The position numbers and the translations under genes were made by a program. Shown in pieces: positions 44,905 to 53,702 of a DNA stretch of 64,000 nucleotides. The notes under the pieces were generated by a model, which was not told where the DNA came from, did no database searches, and saw only the letters and a list, made by a program, of their open reading frames with translations. Position 1 is the first letter of the stretch. Every line of letters starts with the position of its first letter. Source of the DNA: Roseburia sp. AM59-24XD (lineage in GTDB: Bacteria; Bacillota; Clostridia; Lachnospirales; Lachnospiraceae); the NCBI RefSeq assembly GCF_003478445.1, contig NZ_QUET01000015.1:1-64000 (forward strand), given 5' to 3'.

Positions 44905-46212
44905 TCAGACAAATGTAATCATGTACAATGGCAATGTAATAATTCCATCTTCGTTTACACCAATATTGCCATCTGCAAACTTATATCCAAAAGAAATATC
45001 TTTTTTATTTTTCAGAAGCGATTGTAATGAAGTTGCCCTTGTATTACCGCTTTTAACCTCAATAGGAACCACCTTTCCATCTTTTTGGATAATAATATCA
45101 ATCTCTCTTTTGGATGTTTCATTTTTATAGAAGTATAACGAATACCCCTTCTTATACAATGCATCTGCGATCGCACATTCATAGATACCGACTTTTGAGT
45201 TTCCTTCTAATGTATTTTCAACAATGTGCTGCTTTAACGAAAAGTCTTTCATCGCCATCAGCAATGACAAATCTGTCGCATATGCCCTAAAAAAGTCTTC
45301 TCTTGCATAATCATCCAGATCAAATCTAACATCTGTCACGCGCTTGGACAAATGTACCATATCAGCGCGAAGTAACCACTCAATACTGGTAAAATATTTT
45401 TGTGCTCTGCCCCCATGCTCTACTTCCTTATATTGAAATTTATGATTTTCCTTATCTAATAACTGCTTGGCAAGAGAAAGGTAGCATTTTTCTGCTTTTA
45501 CCTTCTCCTCTGCTGTTGCGTAATGTGCGATATCGTACAGATATCCCTGCAAGAGGCTTCTTTGAATTTTGTCAACCTCTCTAAAATCGTTTGTATCTAT
45601 ATATTTCTGTACCACTTCCGGCATGCCGCCTATTGCAATATACTGTCTGTAATAATTCATCATCCTCGAATGTATCGCTTCCGGTACCGCCGTTTTGGAA
45701 TAAAGAAAACCGCATATACTCTCTATCATATCCTCCGAGATTCCCATGCCCCAAAGAAACTCTTCAAAATCCACTCCATACATCTTCAGATAATCAACAT
45801 ATCCAACCGGATATGAAGATGCTCGTTTGTAGTCTATTCCAAGAAGGGACCCTGATACGATCACATCATACCTGTTGTCGATTGCCCAAAACTTAAGTGA
45901 TGTAATTGCTTCCTGACATTCCTGTATCTCATCCAAAAAAATCAGGGTCTTTCCCGGCGTGATCTTCTTTTCCGGAAAGCGGAACCGCATCGCCATAACC
46001 ATGTTGTCCACCGTAAGATCTCCGCTAAAAATATCCATTGCCGACGGAAGCTGCTTGAAATTAATTTCAACCAACTCCTCATAGTTATCCTCCGCAAAAC
46101 GCTCGATTATATAGGTTTTCCCAGTTTGTCTGGCTCCCTGTACGACCAGACATTTCTTTTCCTTTGTACGAATCCATTGATCCATAAAAGCTGTCACTTT
46201 TCTTTTCAGCAT
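44905..46212 (-). CDS. DUF4143-type AAA ATPase
   Basis: P-loop ATPase of 435 residues. Walker A is VQGARQTGKTY (about 23-33), Walker B LIFLDEIQECQEA, sensor VSGSLLG; the DUF4143 C-terminal part has REIDIIIQKDGKVVPIEVKS, a PD-(D/E)XK nuclease-like fold core. Function is unknown; such genes are scattered, mobile accessory genes in many bacteria. GAGG precedes ATG 46212. It interrupts the RiPP-like locus and has its own repeat-rich promoter region, both signs of insertion. Confidence 0.88.
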   Translation of the reverse strand: MLKRKVTAFMDQWIRTKEKKCLVVQGARQTGKTYIIERFAEDNYEELVEINFKQLPSAMDIFSGDLTVDNMVMAMRFRFPEKKITPGKTLIFLDEIQECQEAITSLKFWAIDNRYDVIVSGSLLGIDYKRASSYPVGYVDYLKMYGVDFEEFLWGMGISEDMIESICGFLYSKTAVPEAIHSRMMNYYRQYIAIGGMPEVVQKYIDTNDFREVDKIQRSLLQGYLYDIAHYATAEEKVKAEKCYLSLAKQLLDKENHKFQYKEVEHGGRAQKYFTSIEWLLRADMVHLSKRVTDVRFDLDDYAREDFFRAYATDLSLLMAMKDFSLKQHIVENTLEGNSKVGIYECAIADALYKKGYSLYFYKNETSKREIDIIIQKDGKVVPIEVKSGNTRATSLQSLLKNKKDISFGYKFADGNIGVNEDGIITLPLYMITFV

Positions 46213-46245
46213 AAAGCACCTCACATCTATCTGTCAAAACATGTA

Positions 46246-46319
46246 TCAACATTTTATCACTTCGAAATCGTGTTGCGTCAACATTTTGGAATATTAAAAT
46301 GTATTTATATCAACATTTT
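46246..46319. repeat. Three TCAACATTTT repeats with 32-base period
   Basis: Identical 10-base direct repeats begin at 46246, 46278 and 46310, exactly 32 bases (about three helix turns) apart, upstream of the DUF4143 gene. The middle copy provides a minus-strand TTGACG -35, with GATAAA 17 bases on. They are probably operators. Confidence 0.65.
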
Positions 46320-46352
46320 ACCAAATAATAACACGATAATTTCTTAGTGTCA

Positions 46353-46387
46353 AAGCTGAATCTTTCAATCACATATTGTGACTCCTT
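46353..46387 (-). pseudogene. Degenerate copy of the pqqD start
   Basis: On the minus strand an AAGGAG site is followed by CACAATATG, TGA and TTGAAAGA, nearly the same as AAGGAGGCACAATATGCGA and TTAAAAGA at pqqD. A stop TGA replaces the second codon CGA. It stands about 45 bases past the HPr-kinase-like gene, where pqqD would be expected. Confidence 0.45.
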
Positions 46388-46428
46388 TTCACACTTGTCA
46401 GGACATAACGTTCATTTTGACGACATGT

Positions 46429-47234
46429 TCATTCCTGCTTCATTCCATTGTACGCCACTTCGACCGCTTCCTGACTAATATTACAGAAAAGCTCATAGAA
46501 GTTCGTTTTCTTTTTTAACTCCTCCAATACCATCACCGTAACCGCCAACACCCCCGCGTCGATCGGGCGATAGCACTGCTGCAGAAGCATCGGACAGGCT
46601 TCGCGTGCCGTAATCATCCGGATCGAATTATCATTTCCTCTTCTTAAAATGCAGATGCCAGCCAACGGTGCAGAGATATTCGTGCTCAGCCGGTGCTTTC
46701 CGTCCCACGGAGTTCCATATGCAAACACGCCCTCCTGCGTGATCCTGAGCAGCGGCTTATCATCGTTGATCATCACCGCCCGCTCTCCAAAATACTCCCT
46801 CCAAAGTCTTGTGTGGTAGATTTTCCGGTACCGCTTTTCGCCGTAAACAGATACGCTTTCCCATCCACTGCGATCACAGAACCATGAAACAATAACGTGT
46901 TATACATCGGCATCCATTCTGCAATCTTCCGATATACGGCAAGAGTTTCCAAATAGGCATCCGTGTATTCTGCCGCCTGTCCGTTCTGATCCGCTTCTCT
47001 CGCAGAACGCTTTCTCTCATACGCGATATCCTCGGGAGATGTCTGAATGATCAGATCTGCGAACGGATTAACGGTCTTATCTTCGTTTTCACTGCCGCCT
47101 GCCTTCTCAGTGTTCTCACAAATGTCTGAGATAATGTATTCTTTACAATATTCTCTTATCATGTCGTACAACGGCTTGATACAGATCCGTTTCTCTGCCA
47201 GTTGTATCGTAAATGATCTTTGTTCAGTCATCAT
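46429..47234 (-). CDS. HPr kinase/phosphorylase-like protein (one-base frameshift near 46815)
   Basis: About 268 residues after repair. The C-terminal half is HprK-like: LLFHGSVIAVDGKAYLFTA, P-loop AKSGTGKST, then after restoring one C, HTRLWREYFGERAVMINDDK. The N-terminal half is not like the HprK N-domain. Such kinases occur beside lasso-peptide genes and, in paeninodin, phosphorylate the peptide. Here a Ser/Thr target in the 39-residue peptide or a role in its export or processing is inferred. AAAGGAT stands before the double ATG at 47234/47231. Confidence 0.85.
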
Positions 47235-47336
47235 GTATCCTTTCTGTATTCAACGCTTCGAAATATGTCCCATTCCGACTGTAAATATACGTGTCCGCAA
47301 TGTTCTCTAAAATGGATTTTTAAATGACGCAATATA

Positions 47337-47367
47337 ACAGAAAGGCAGGATTTCCCGCCCTTCTGTA
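47337..47367 (-). terminator. Weak terminator after the acidic membrane protein gene
   Basis: Stem ACAGAA..GGC/GCC..TTCTGT with only a TTATATT tail on the minus strand. Confidence 0.5.
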
Positions 47368-47379
47368 TCGTTACTGTTA

Positions 47380-48060
47380 TTATTTTGCCGGAATAAACGG
47401 TAATTCTATCGTATCCGGACTTTTCTGATCGGAATCTTTATTATCCGATTTATCATTCTTCCCGCCAGAATCCTGATCATCCGATTTATCGTTCTTCTTC
47501 CCGCCAGAATCCTGATCATCCGATTTATCGTTCTTCTTTCCATCAGAAGTATTATTGTTGGACTTGGCATCCGTCTTACCGGAGCTGCCTGAGTTGTTGG
47601 AACCTGCCTGATCATCACTTCCGGTTCCCGTATTCTGCTGCGCATCGTCCTTAGGATTGTCTCCCTGAGGCTTCGACGGCTTTTGGATGTTTACCGCAGG
47701 CGAACTCTGATCCTGCTTTGCCTTACCGTCCTTTGCAACAATGCTGCTTTGATCGTCTGATTGTGCATTGCTTTTCTGATCTTCCATATCCGAAGCGTCC
47801 TCCGGTGCAGATTGCTCTGCAGAACTTTTCTCTCTCTGCTGTGCCGCCACACCATCCGCCTCTAAGTCGCCGCTTGCAATCGGCATCATCGGCAGATCGC
47901 CATTCTCACCGTTATCACCAGCCGTTGTCTGTCCCGACGCAGTGTTGTTACTTGCCGTTCTTTGACCGGCTTTCCGGGACAGTTCTGCAGCTCCAATCAC
48001 AACTACCAACACAACGATGCAGATTCCTGATACTGTAATTATCTTTTTTCTGCTTTTCAT
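47380..48060 (-). CDS. Acidic repeat-rich membrane-anchored protein
   Basis: Not recognised. The 226-residue protein has a basic N-terminus and one hydrophobic segment (IITVSGICIVVLVVVIGAAE), then a low-complexity outside domain rich in Ser, Asp, Asn, Gln and Lys. A 13-residue unit (KNDKSDDQDSGGK) is repeated nearly three times. The end returns to SPDTIELPFIPAK. It lies between the 39-residue peptide and the HPr-kinase-like gene. It may be a wall-spanning spacer or surface anchor, as inference from composition. Confidence 0.7.
   Translation of the reverse strand: MKSRKKIITVSGICIVVLVVVIGAAELSRKAGQRTASNNTASGQTTAGDNGENGDLPMMPIASGDLEADGVAAQQREKSSAEQSAPEDASDMEDQKSNAQSDDQSSIVAKDGKAKQDQSSPAVNIQKPSKPQGDNPKDDAQQNTGTGSDDQAGSNNSGSSGKTDAKSNNNTSDGKKNDKSDDQDSGGKKNDKSDDQDSGGKNDKSDNKDSDQKSPDTIELPFIPAK
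47444..47547. repeat. 36-39-base tandem repeat in the acidic protein gene
   Basis: Three in-frame units begin with CCGATTTATC (47451, 47487 and 47526 approximately); the first lacks three bases compared with the second and the third is partial. Confidence 0.75.
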
Positions 48061-48105
48061 CTCTTTCTCGCTTTCTACACAACTCCAGCATACTTTATCA
48101 ATTTC

Positions 48106-48225
48106 CTATAATGGCGCCATCGGCACCTCACCCGGCTCAATCGGTGTCTCACCACTCGTTATAATAATATCCTCTGTTTCAAACTCTACAATCTCCATCT
48201 CCGGTGTTTCATATCTCTCTTTCAT
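48106..48225 (-). CDS. 39-residue putative RiPP precursor peptide
   Basis: Short gene found by reading the gap between two larger ones. The product starts MKERYETPEMEIVEFETED, continues with IIITSG, and ends in a Pro/Glu-rich tail GETPIEPGEVPMAPL. AAAGGAG stands nine bases before ATG 48225. The N-terminal YETPEM fits YxxPx(L/M), the leader motif that lasso-peptide RRE (PqqD-like) proteins bind. The locus also has PqqD, a peptidase-like and a kinase-like gene. I infer a leader (about 1-24) and a small core (about 25-39) without Cys. No lasso cyclase or radical SAM enzyme is present. Confidence 0.75.
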   Translation of the reverse strand: MKERYETPEMEIVEFETEDIIITSGETPIEPGEVPMAPL

Positions 48226-48310
48226 AATCTGATACTCCTTTCATTTTCAAATAAATTCTGTATTCATTTCCATGTACTCTTGCCATCCGGTTACCTTGAT
48301 CATTCTCTTA

Positions 48311-51300
48311 CTAATTGGATCGGCATACATCCTTTGCACTATATACATAAGCGCTGAATGCTTTTACCAGCGTCACCAGATCATCCGCATAGATCCCTTC
48401 TGCAGCCCGTAATACCTGATAACAGTACATCATTGCACAGTAATCGCCGGTCAATGTATTCGTGCCATCAGTTACGGTAAACGTTTTTGAATTCCCTAAC
48501 TCATTCGCCCTGATATTTTTCAGAGACAGGATATAATACTGCCCTCGTTTCACCGGGGTAATCTCTTTTCCGTCTACTAAAAATGTCAGCTTTGACACAT
48601 CCACTCCTTCCTTTGGTTCATAGAAGAGATTCAATGTGGTTTCCGATTTTAACACCATACTAAGTCCTGCAAATTGTCCAAGCACACCATTTTCAGCCTT
48701 AGTTGCAACATAATTATCAATATAACCCTCAAATCGATCCGGTATTTCCAACTCATCATCATTTAAATACTTATTCGCCAGCTCATCCACCGCCTTATTA
48801 AAATACTTCTGTGAGCAGGCACCATAATTCAGCATAGCCACAGCAAAGGGATAGGCATCCTGATACAAATCAACATGATCAATTAAATATTGTGCATAGT
48901 CTCTGACGGTATAGGTATATTCTTTGCCGACGTTTCCATTTCCATCAAACATCTGCGCCTTGATATCCTGTGTCATCTCATAGGATGATACCTCACATGG
49001 GAATTTGTAATATGTTTTCCCTTCATTAATCGTGGAGTTCGTCTGTGCCTCGGAAACAGGTACTTTCGTAATAGTTCCATTTGGAAGTGTAAACTGCATA
49101 TACGCATCCTTATCTGCGATAATCTTATTCGACAACTCCATGTAGAAGTTAACGCCGATATTACCGGTAAGACTTAAGGAATAACCGGCAAGCTTTGCGC
49201 CGATGCCGTCAATGATCGCACCACAATCATCACATTTTCCATCATTGTCCGCATCTGGATGGTCACCATAGGTATTCTTCTCTGTATTGGAATATTCATA
49301 GGACACTGGCTCTCCCGGTTTGCCCTCACATCCTTTATAATCAGCGTTCTTATAAACTTTAGCTCCACCTAAGGTCGGATAGGTATCTGTTCCGATGGTC
49401 TGTCCCCAGACTTCATCGGACTGGTCAAGCTGTAAGAGATACGCAACCTCACCGGTCTTGTACTGCTCTGTTGTTTTTCCTTCAACCTTTTCGGTTGTTC
49501 CACCATCATATCCTATCGCTGTTCCTGTATAAATGGTACTGTCATAATAACAGTTTTTGATGGTTGCATTGGATTCATTACGTCCGATCACACCTCCTAC
49601 ATTAACCCCTGTACCACTGACACTACCGGTATTATAACAGTTTGTGATAGTTCCTTTACTATTATCTCCGCTCACGCCTCCTACATATCCACTACCACTA
49701 ACACTACTACCGATATTATAACAGTTTGTGATGGTTCCTCCGTCATTATATCCGCTCACGCCTCCTACATGACGTTCTGTACCACTGACGCTACCGACAT
49801 TATAACTATTTGTGATGGTTCCTCCGTTATTATATCCGTTCACACCTCCCACATAACCTTCGCTACCACTGACGCTACCGATATTATAGCAGTTTGTGAT
49901 AGTTCCTTTACTATTATCTCCGCTCACGCCTCCTACAAATTCTAAGCCACTGACGCTGCCGGCATTATAACTGTTTATGATAGTTCCTTTACTATTACAT
50001 CCGCTCACGCCTCCTACAAAACCGCTACTACCACTGACGTTTCCGGTATTATAACAGTTTGTGATGCTTCCGTTATCATTATATCCGCTCACGCCTCCTG
50101 CTGTTCCTATACCACTAACGCTGCCGGTATTATAACAGTTTGTGATAGTTCCGGTATAATTATTTCCACACACGCCTCCTACCTTGCTGGTACCATAGAA
50201 ATAAGAGTCCAAAATACCTGCATTGGCAATCTTACCATTGTTACGACTGAACAATCCTACATTATAACTATCCTCTTGATTGAAATACAATCCACTGATG
50301 GTGTGGTTTTGTCCGTCAAATATACCAGTGTATGGACTTGCGCTAGTTGCAATCGGTGTCCATTCCTTAAATGTTCCCTCATTCAAGGTTCCATCCGGCT
50401 TCAGAACATTTTTATTCACAACAATATCCGCGGTCAGGACTGCATTTGCTGATGTATTCTGCGTCACTCCTGAAAGTGTACCATTTACAAGTCCTGCAAA
50501 CCAATACAGCTGACCTGCATTGCTGATCTCGTAAACCTCATCCTTGCTACCGTCCCCATCCATATCATACTTGTCTGTGGTGAGATTTGCCGGCTGGTAT
50601 ACCTCATTACATGCACAGAAACCATTCTCGCCGATGCTGTGAGTTTCTGTTTCCTTCGTCACATATCCGATTGGACAGTCTTTGCACGCCACATTTTTTA
50701 TATGCTCCTTGTCATCTTTCCAAGTGTATGTAACATCACCGTCTGTGTTATGTATATGCTCTGCTCCATCTACCAAAAGACTCGCACCTTCTGCCAAAGT
50801 GAGTTTCTCCGGATTGGTAATGCTCGCACCACTCTCAAATTCAATACTTTCTCCACTTGCAATCGTTAAATCTTCTTTTAAAGTAGCTTTACCATATACA
50901 TATGTTTTCGTTACATTAACTTCCTTCTCATACTCTTTCCATTGTTTTGTGATAATAGAATTGCTGAAGTTACAATCGCTTAGTACAGGGTCTAGACAAG
51001 CTAAAGCACGACTAACCACAATCTGGCTTCCTGATACATTAATTGGTTGATTTGACCTAATCACCTTACCTTCGTATCGTTCTGTTGTTGCTTTCGCTTC
51101 AACATAACTGTCTACTATTTTGATCTTGTCACCACTGATTACCGTTGAAGAATCATCATTGGCTACCACATGACTATTTTCAATCGTTACGCTACCGCTG
51201 CAATCAATTTCGGAAGTCTCCAGCGTTGCTCCCATAATATTTAAATTATTATTTAAGCCATCGTCACCTACACTGATTGTTCCGCAACTTAGACTTCCAT

Positions 51301-51733
51301 TATGATTGTTACCATTTATTTCTAATGTAGGCACAATTCCGCTTTCTGTTAAAATACTTTGAATCAACATTTCTGATTTCATAGTATTTGTTCCGGATAA
51401 GATAATCGAAAGATCACCATTCATACTTGTAATATGTCCAGAAATAGACGCATTTTCCAGTACAAGCTGATTCTTCGTGCGGTCATAATACCAATTGGTT
51501 CCCTGATATATCGTATCATTACCAGAGCCTTCATTATTTTGAAATTTCCCATTATCAATAATTTTTGTTGAGCCTATCGTCAAATATTGAGGAGTGGTTC
51601 CCACCGTAGCCCCCTCCGCCTTCGCATTCATCACGCCCCAGCCGCTCACATCCACTGCCGACAGCACCATAAGAACCGCCATCGCTCCGGCAAATATCCG
51701 CTTTGCCCCTCGTTTTCTTTGTTTTTGTTTCAT
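48311..51733 (-). CDS. Large secreted GLUG-repeat surface protein
   Basis: Exported protein of 1140 residues. Signal peptide (1 to about 39, RIFAGAMAVLMVLSAVDVSG, ending NAKAEG), then a beta-helix-like region with hydrophilic repeats (about 45-290), then about eight GLUG-type repeats of 24-28 residues (VGGVSG.N..GTITNCYN.GSVSG; about 510-720), a CDDCG segment, and a C-terminal all-beta domain (LSLTGNIGVNFYMELSNKII) common in Lachnospiraceae surface proteins. No LPXTG or SLH anchor is visible. GGAGGA precedes ATG 51733. It follows a TetR gene and precedes the 39-residue peptide. Adhesion is an inference. Confidence 0.85.
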   Translation of the reverse strand: MKQKQRKRGAKRIFAGAMAVLMVLSAVDVSGWGVMNAKAEGATVGTTPQYLTIGSTKIIDNGKFQNNEGSGNDTIYQGTNWYYDRTKNQLVLENASISGHITSMNGDLSIILSGTNTMKSEMLIQSILTESGIVPTLEINGNNHNGSLSCGTISVGDDGLNNNLNIMGATLETSEIDCSGSVTIENSHVVANDDSSTVISGDKIKIVDSYVEAKATTERYEGKVIRSNQPINVSGSQIVVSRALACLDPVLSDCNFSNSIITKQWKEYEKEVNVTKTYVYGKATLKEDLTIASGESIEFESGASITNPEKLTLAEGASLLVDGAEHIHNTDGDVTYTWKDDKEHIKNVACKDCPIGYVTKETETHSIGENGFCACNEVYQPANLTTDKYDMDGDGSKDEVYEISNAGQLYWFAGLVNGTLSGVTQNTSANAVLTADIVVNKNVLKPDGTLNEGTFKEWTPIATSASPYTGIFDGQNHTISGLYFNQEDSYNVGLFSRNNGKIANAGILDSYFYGTSKVGGVCGNNYTGTITNCYNTGSVSGIGTAGGVSGYNDNGSITNCYNTGNVSGSSGFVGGVSGCNSKGTIINSYNAGSVSGLEFVGGVSGDNSKGTITNCYNIGSVSGSEGYVGGVNGYNNGGTITNSYNVGSVSGTERHVGGVSGYNDGGTITNCYNIGSSVSGSGYVGGVSGDNSKGTITNCYNTGSVSGTGVNVGGVIGRNESNATIKNCYYDSTIYTGTAIGYDGGTTEKVEGKTTEQYKTGEVAYLLQLDQSDEVWGQTIGTDTYPTLGGAKVYKNADYKGCEGKPGEPVSYEYSNTEKNTYGDHPDADNDGKCDDCGAIIDGIGAKLAGYSLSLTGNIGVNFYMELSNKIIADKDAYMQFTLPNGTITKVPVSEAQTNSTINEGKTYYKFPCEVSSYEMTQDIKAQMFDGNGNVGKEYTYTVRDYAQYLIDHVDLYQDAYPFAVAMLNYGACSQKYFNKAVDELANKYLNDDELEIPDRFEGYIDNYVATKAENGVLGQFAGLSMVLKSETTLNLFYEPKEGVDVSKLTFLVDGKEITPVKRGQYYILSLKNIRANELGNSKTFTVTDGTNTLTGDYCAMMYCYQVLRAAEGIYADDLVTLVKAFSAYVYSAKDVCRSN
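49560..50190. repeat. Tandem GLUG-coding DNA repeats
   Basis: About eight units of 72-84 bases coding for GLUG repeats; many share long nearly identical parts such as CCGCTCACGCCTCCTAC and TTATAACAGTTTGTGAT on the plus strand. The array could change length by slippage or recombination. Confidence 0.8.
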
Positions 51734-51754
51734 ATCTTCCTCCTTTTCCTTGCG

Positions 51755-51796
51755 ATGTACTCCCGGTATCTTCGTTTAGAAGATTCCGGGAATACA
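51755..51796. repeat. Inverted repeat in the leader of the surface protein gene
   Basis: Long arms with few mismatches built on TCCCGG.ATCTTC and GAAGAT.CCGGGA, flanked by TGTA/TACA, five-base loop, no T run. It lies 22 bases before ATG, so it may shape translation or mRNA stability. Confidence 0.6.
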
Positions 51797-51858
51797 TTGT
51801 GTTATGCAGCGCTTATTTCCTTACCAGGCACACATAACAAACAGTTACTCCCTCTCTG

Positions 51859-52508
51859 TTATTCAGAGGTTTTCGCATAATTTAAGATCATTTCCTTTAT
51901 TCTGAGAAGCTCCGGAGTATAATCCCTATTATCCTCCGCACCCCAGATAAAACCGCCCGCATAATAGGCACATGCCGTCATCATCGTATGCACGGTCACT
52001 CGCATAAATTCCTCTCTCGGAATATCCGTGCGGAACGTATGATCCTCCTTAGCTTTCTCATACATCCATTCCAGTCTCGTATCGACCGAATAGAGCGATG
52101 CATGAAATTCCTCCAGCTGCTCCTCTCTTACGCCTTCATGCGTGACATAATGATTGAAATTGTCATTATACTGCAACAGGTCTTTGTGATACCGGTACAT
52201 GTCAATATAGCTGTCCAGTGTAAAGGTAAAACGGTCGATCGCCGGAATATCTCCGATCGATGACAATGGACGCTTTGCATCCAGCTCATCCAGATACTCC
52301 TTCCACTTGGCAGCACAGACAGCAACCACCAGCTCGAGCTATTCGCATAATAACGAAATAATGTAGCCCGCCCTATTCCTGCGGCACTTGCAATCTCTCC
52401 CATGCTGACCGGCTCGATCTTCTGTTCCACAAAAATTCGAAAAGCCGTGTCTATGATCAACCTTCTCCTCGCTTCTTTAAGACTTTCCTTCTTCTGTAAC
52501 CGGCTCAT
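51859..52508 (-). CDS. TetR-family regulator (one-base frameshift near 52340)
   Basis: N-terminal HTH (SMGEIASAAGIGRATLFRYY, about 32-51), then after restoring one A (AATAAGCTCGAG) the frame goes on NKLELVVAVCAAKWKEYLDE into the helical ligand domain, 216 residues in all. GGAGG precedes ATG 52508. It is the first gene of the surface protein/peptide locus with a strong promoter, and could regulate it. The ligand is unknown. Confidence 0.9.
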
Positions 52509-52541
52509 AAAACAATCCTCCATGTGATACACCCTGTCTCA

Positions 52542-52570
52542 ATTTTATATAAAGTTGGCTGTGTTGTCAA
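52542..52570 (-). promoter_or_regulatory. Promoter of the tetR gene
   Basis: Minus-strand TTGACA (52565-52570), 17-base spacer, TAAAAT (52542-52547). Confidence 0.8.
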
Positions 52571-52580
52571 CAAAATCAGA

Positions 52581-52619
52581 AAATGCCCCATCAGCAAAAC
52601 ACTGACGGAGGCATTTTAT
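52581..52619 (-). terminator. Terminator after the Panacea-type gene
   Basis: Arms AAAATGCC..CC..CAG and CTG..GG..GGCATTTT with a seven-base loop; the T-rich strand follows. It ends the toxin-antitoxin unit. Confidence 0.65.
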
Positions 52620-52670
52620 AGGCTATATTCTTTGAAGATGACCTACTCTCAAGATTTTATCTCCATAACA

Positions 52671-53672
52671 TCATTTCATATAGCTTTGAATATAGCAATT
52701 TAATTTTTCTTCTGTATCGACACCATATTTATCAGCAACACTTTCAAAATAATTTTTAATTTCATCTTTGCTGATTATTTCTCTAGAAGGTTCTGAGGCT
52801 TCATATCCCATCCGGGCATTCTTCCAAGGATTTTCTTCATGTGTGATATCTTCTAATACTTTCCCACTATATTTTCCAAATGTGTTAATCACCAAATCAA
52901 TGACCATTTTTTCGTGTTCATCCAATTCTTCAAATCTATCTTTAAAGATTGCAAATCTTTCATCTTCGATTGGATTATATTTGAAATTCCTAAACAAATC
53001 ATATACTTCCTCATAAACCGGACCGTGAATCCAAGCCATGCAGTCCTCTTTATACAAAGGTTTGCCAAATAAAACCATATAAATCCCCTGTATAAAATAA
53101 AGAATCTTTTGAAGCGCCAATGGAGTAACTTCCCTCATTTGTTCAAATATATATGATATTGTTAATAACATTTTATCTGAAACACAAAATAACCCTGCTA
53201 TTTCTTCAGCCGCCTTTATAGCTTTCTTATACGCGGTTTCTCCCATCTTCTCAGCATTATCATTCAAAAGTTTTATCATATAATTAGGTGACGACAGCGC
53301 TTTCTTAATAATATCAGAATACTTTTTGGAAGGCATCTGTCCTGACAAATATCTGGTAATTGTTATTTCTCCAAACCCCAGTGCAATTGATAAAGGTGCT
53401 TTCCCTATATTATAAATATCCATAATTTTCTGAATATCATCAATACTGATCAATCCTTCAGCCTGTCTATATTGTTCGTCAATAGATTTTATATTCAAAT
53501 CGAAAAGACCTGGAATATCCATCTCCTTTCCACATTCATCACATACTGCAACAGCAATTTTAAATTCATAAGATTTGTCCTTAATTACTTTTTGTACAGT
53601 TTTCTTAATTATTTTGTATGATGTTTCTTTTCTGCATGAAGTACAAAAATCAAACTTTTTCTCCTTTACCAT
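52671..53672 (-). CDS. MqsA-like zinc-ribbon/HTH plus Panacea-domain antitoxin
   Basis: Probable antitoxin of 333 residues. N-terminal zinc ribbon (FDFCTSCRKET and AVCDECGKEM), then an XRE-type HTH (GFGEITITRYLSGQMPSKKY, about 100-119) as in MqsA, then a C-terminal Panacea/SocA (DUF4065) domain with LALQKILYFIQGIYMVLFGK and WIHGPVYEEVYDLFRNFKYN. In other systems Panacea domains neutralise many unrelated toxins. It is 30 bases downstream of the MqsR-like gene; toxin-first order is typical of mqsRA. Confidence 0.87.
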   Translation of the reverse strand: MVKEKKFDFCTSCRKETSYKIIKKTVQKVIKDKSYEFKIAVAVCDECGKEMDIPGLFDLNIKSIDEQYRQAEGLISIDDIQKIMDIYNIGKAPLSIALGFGEITITRYLSGQMPSKKYSDIIKKALSSPNYMIKLLNDNAEKMGETAYKKAIKAAEEIAGLFCVSDKMLLTISYIFEQMREVTPLALQKILYFIQGIYMVLFGKPLYKEDCMAWIHGPVYEEVYDLFRNFKYNPIEDERFAIFKDRFEELDEHEKMVIDLVINTFGKYSGKVLEDITHEENPWKNARMGYEASEPSREIISKDEIKNYFESVADKYGVDTEEKLNCYIQSYMK

Positions 53673-53702
53673 TTTATTGTCCTCCTTCTATTTTTCAATT
53701 GT

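Noticed and set aside
47239..47337. Start-less frame ending IADTYIYSRNGTYFEALNTE just before the HprK-like gene
   Set aside because: It reads like protein and overlaps the next start, but has no start codon and stops upstream within about 30 codons; it may be a remnant or chance.
47444..47547. Tandem repeat as CRISPR array
   Set aside because: The units are contiguous, in frame and code for NDKSDDQDSGG; there are no unique spacers.
49560..50190. Tandem repeats as CRISPR array
   Set aside because: They are GLUG-coding repeats without spacers, inside one long ORF.
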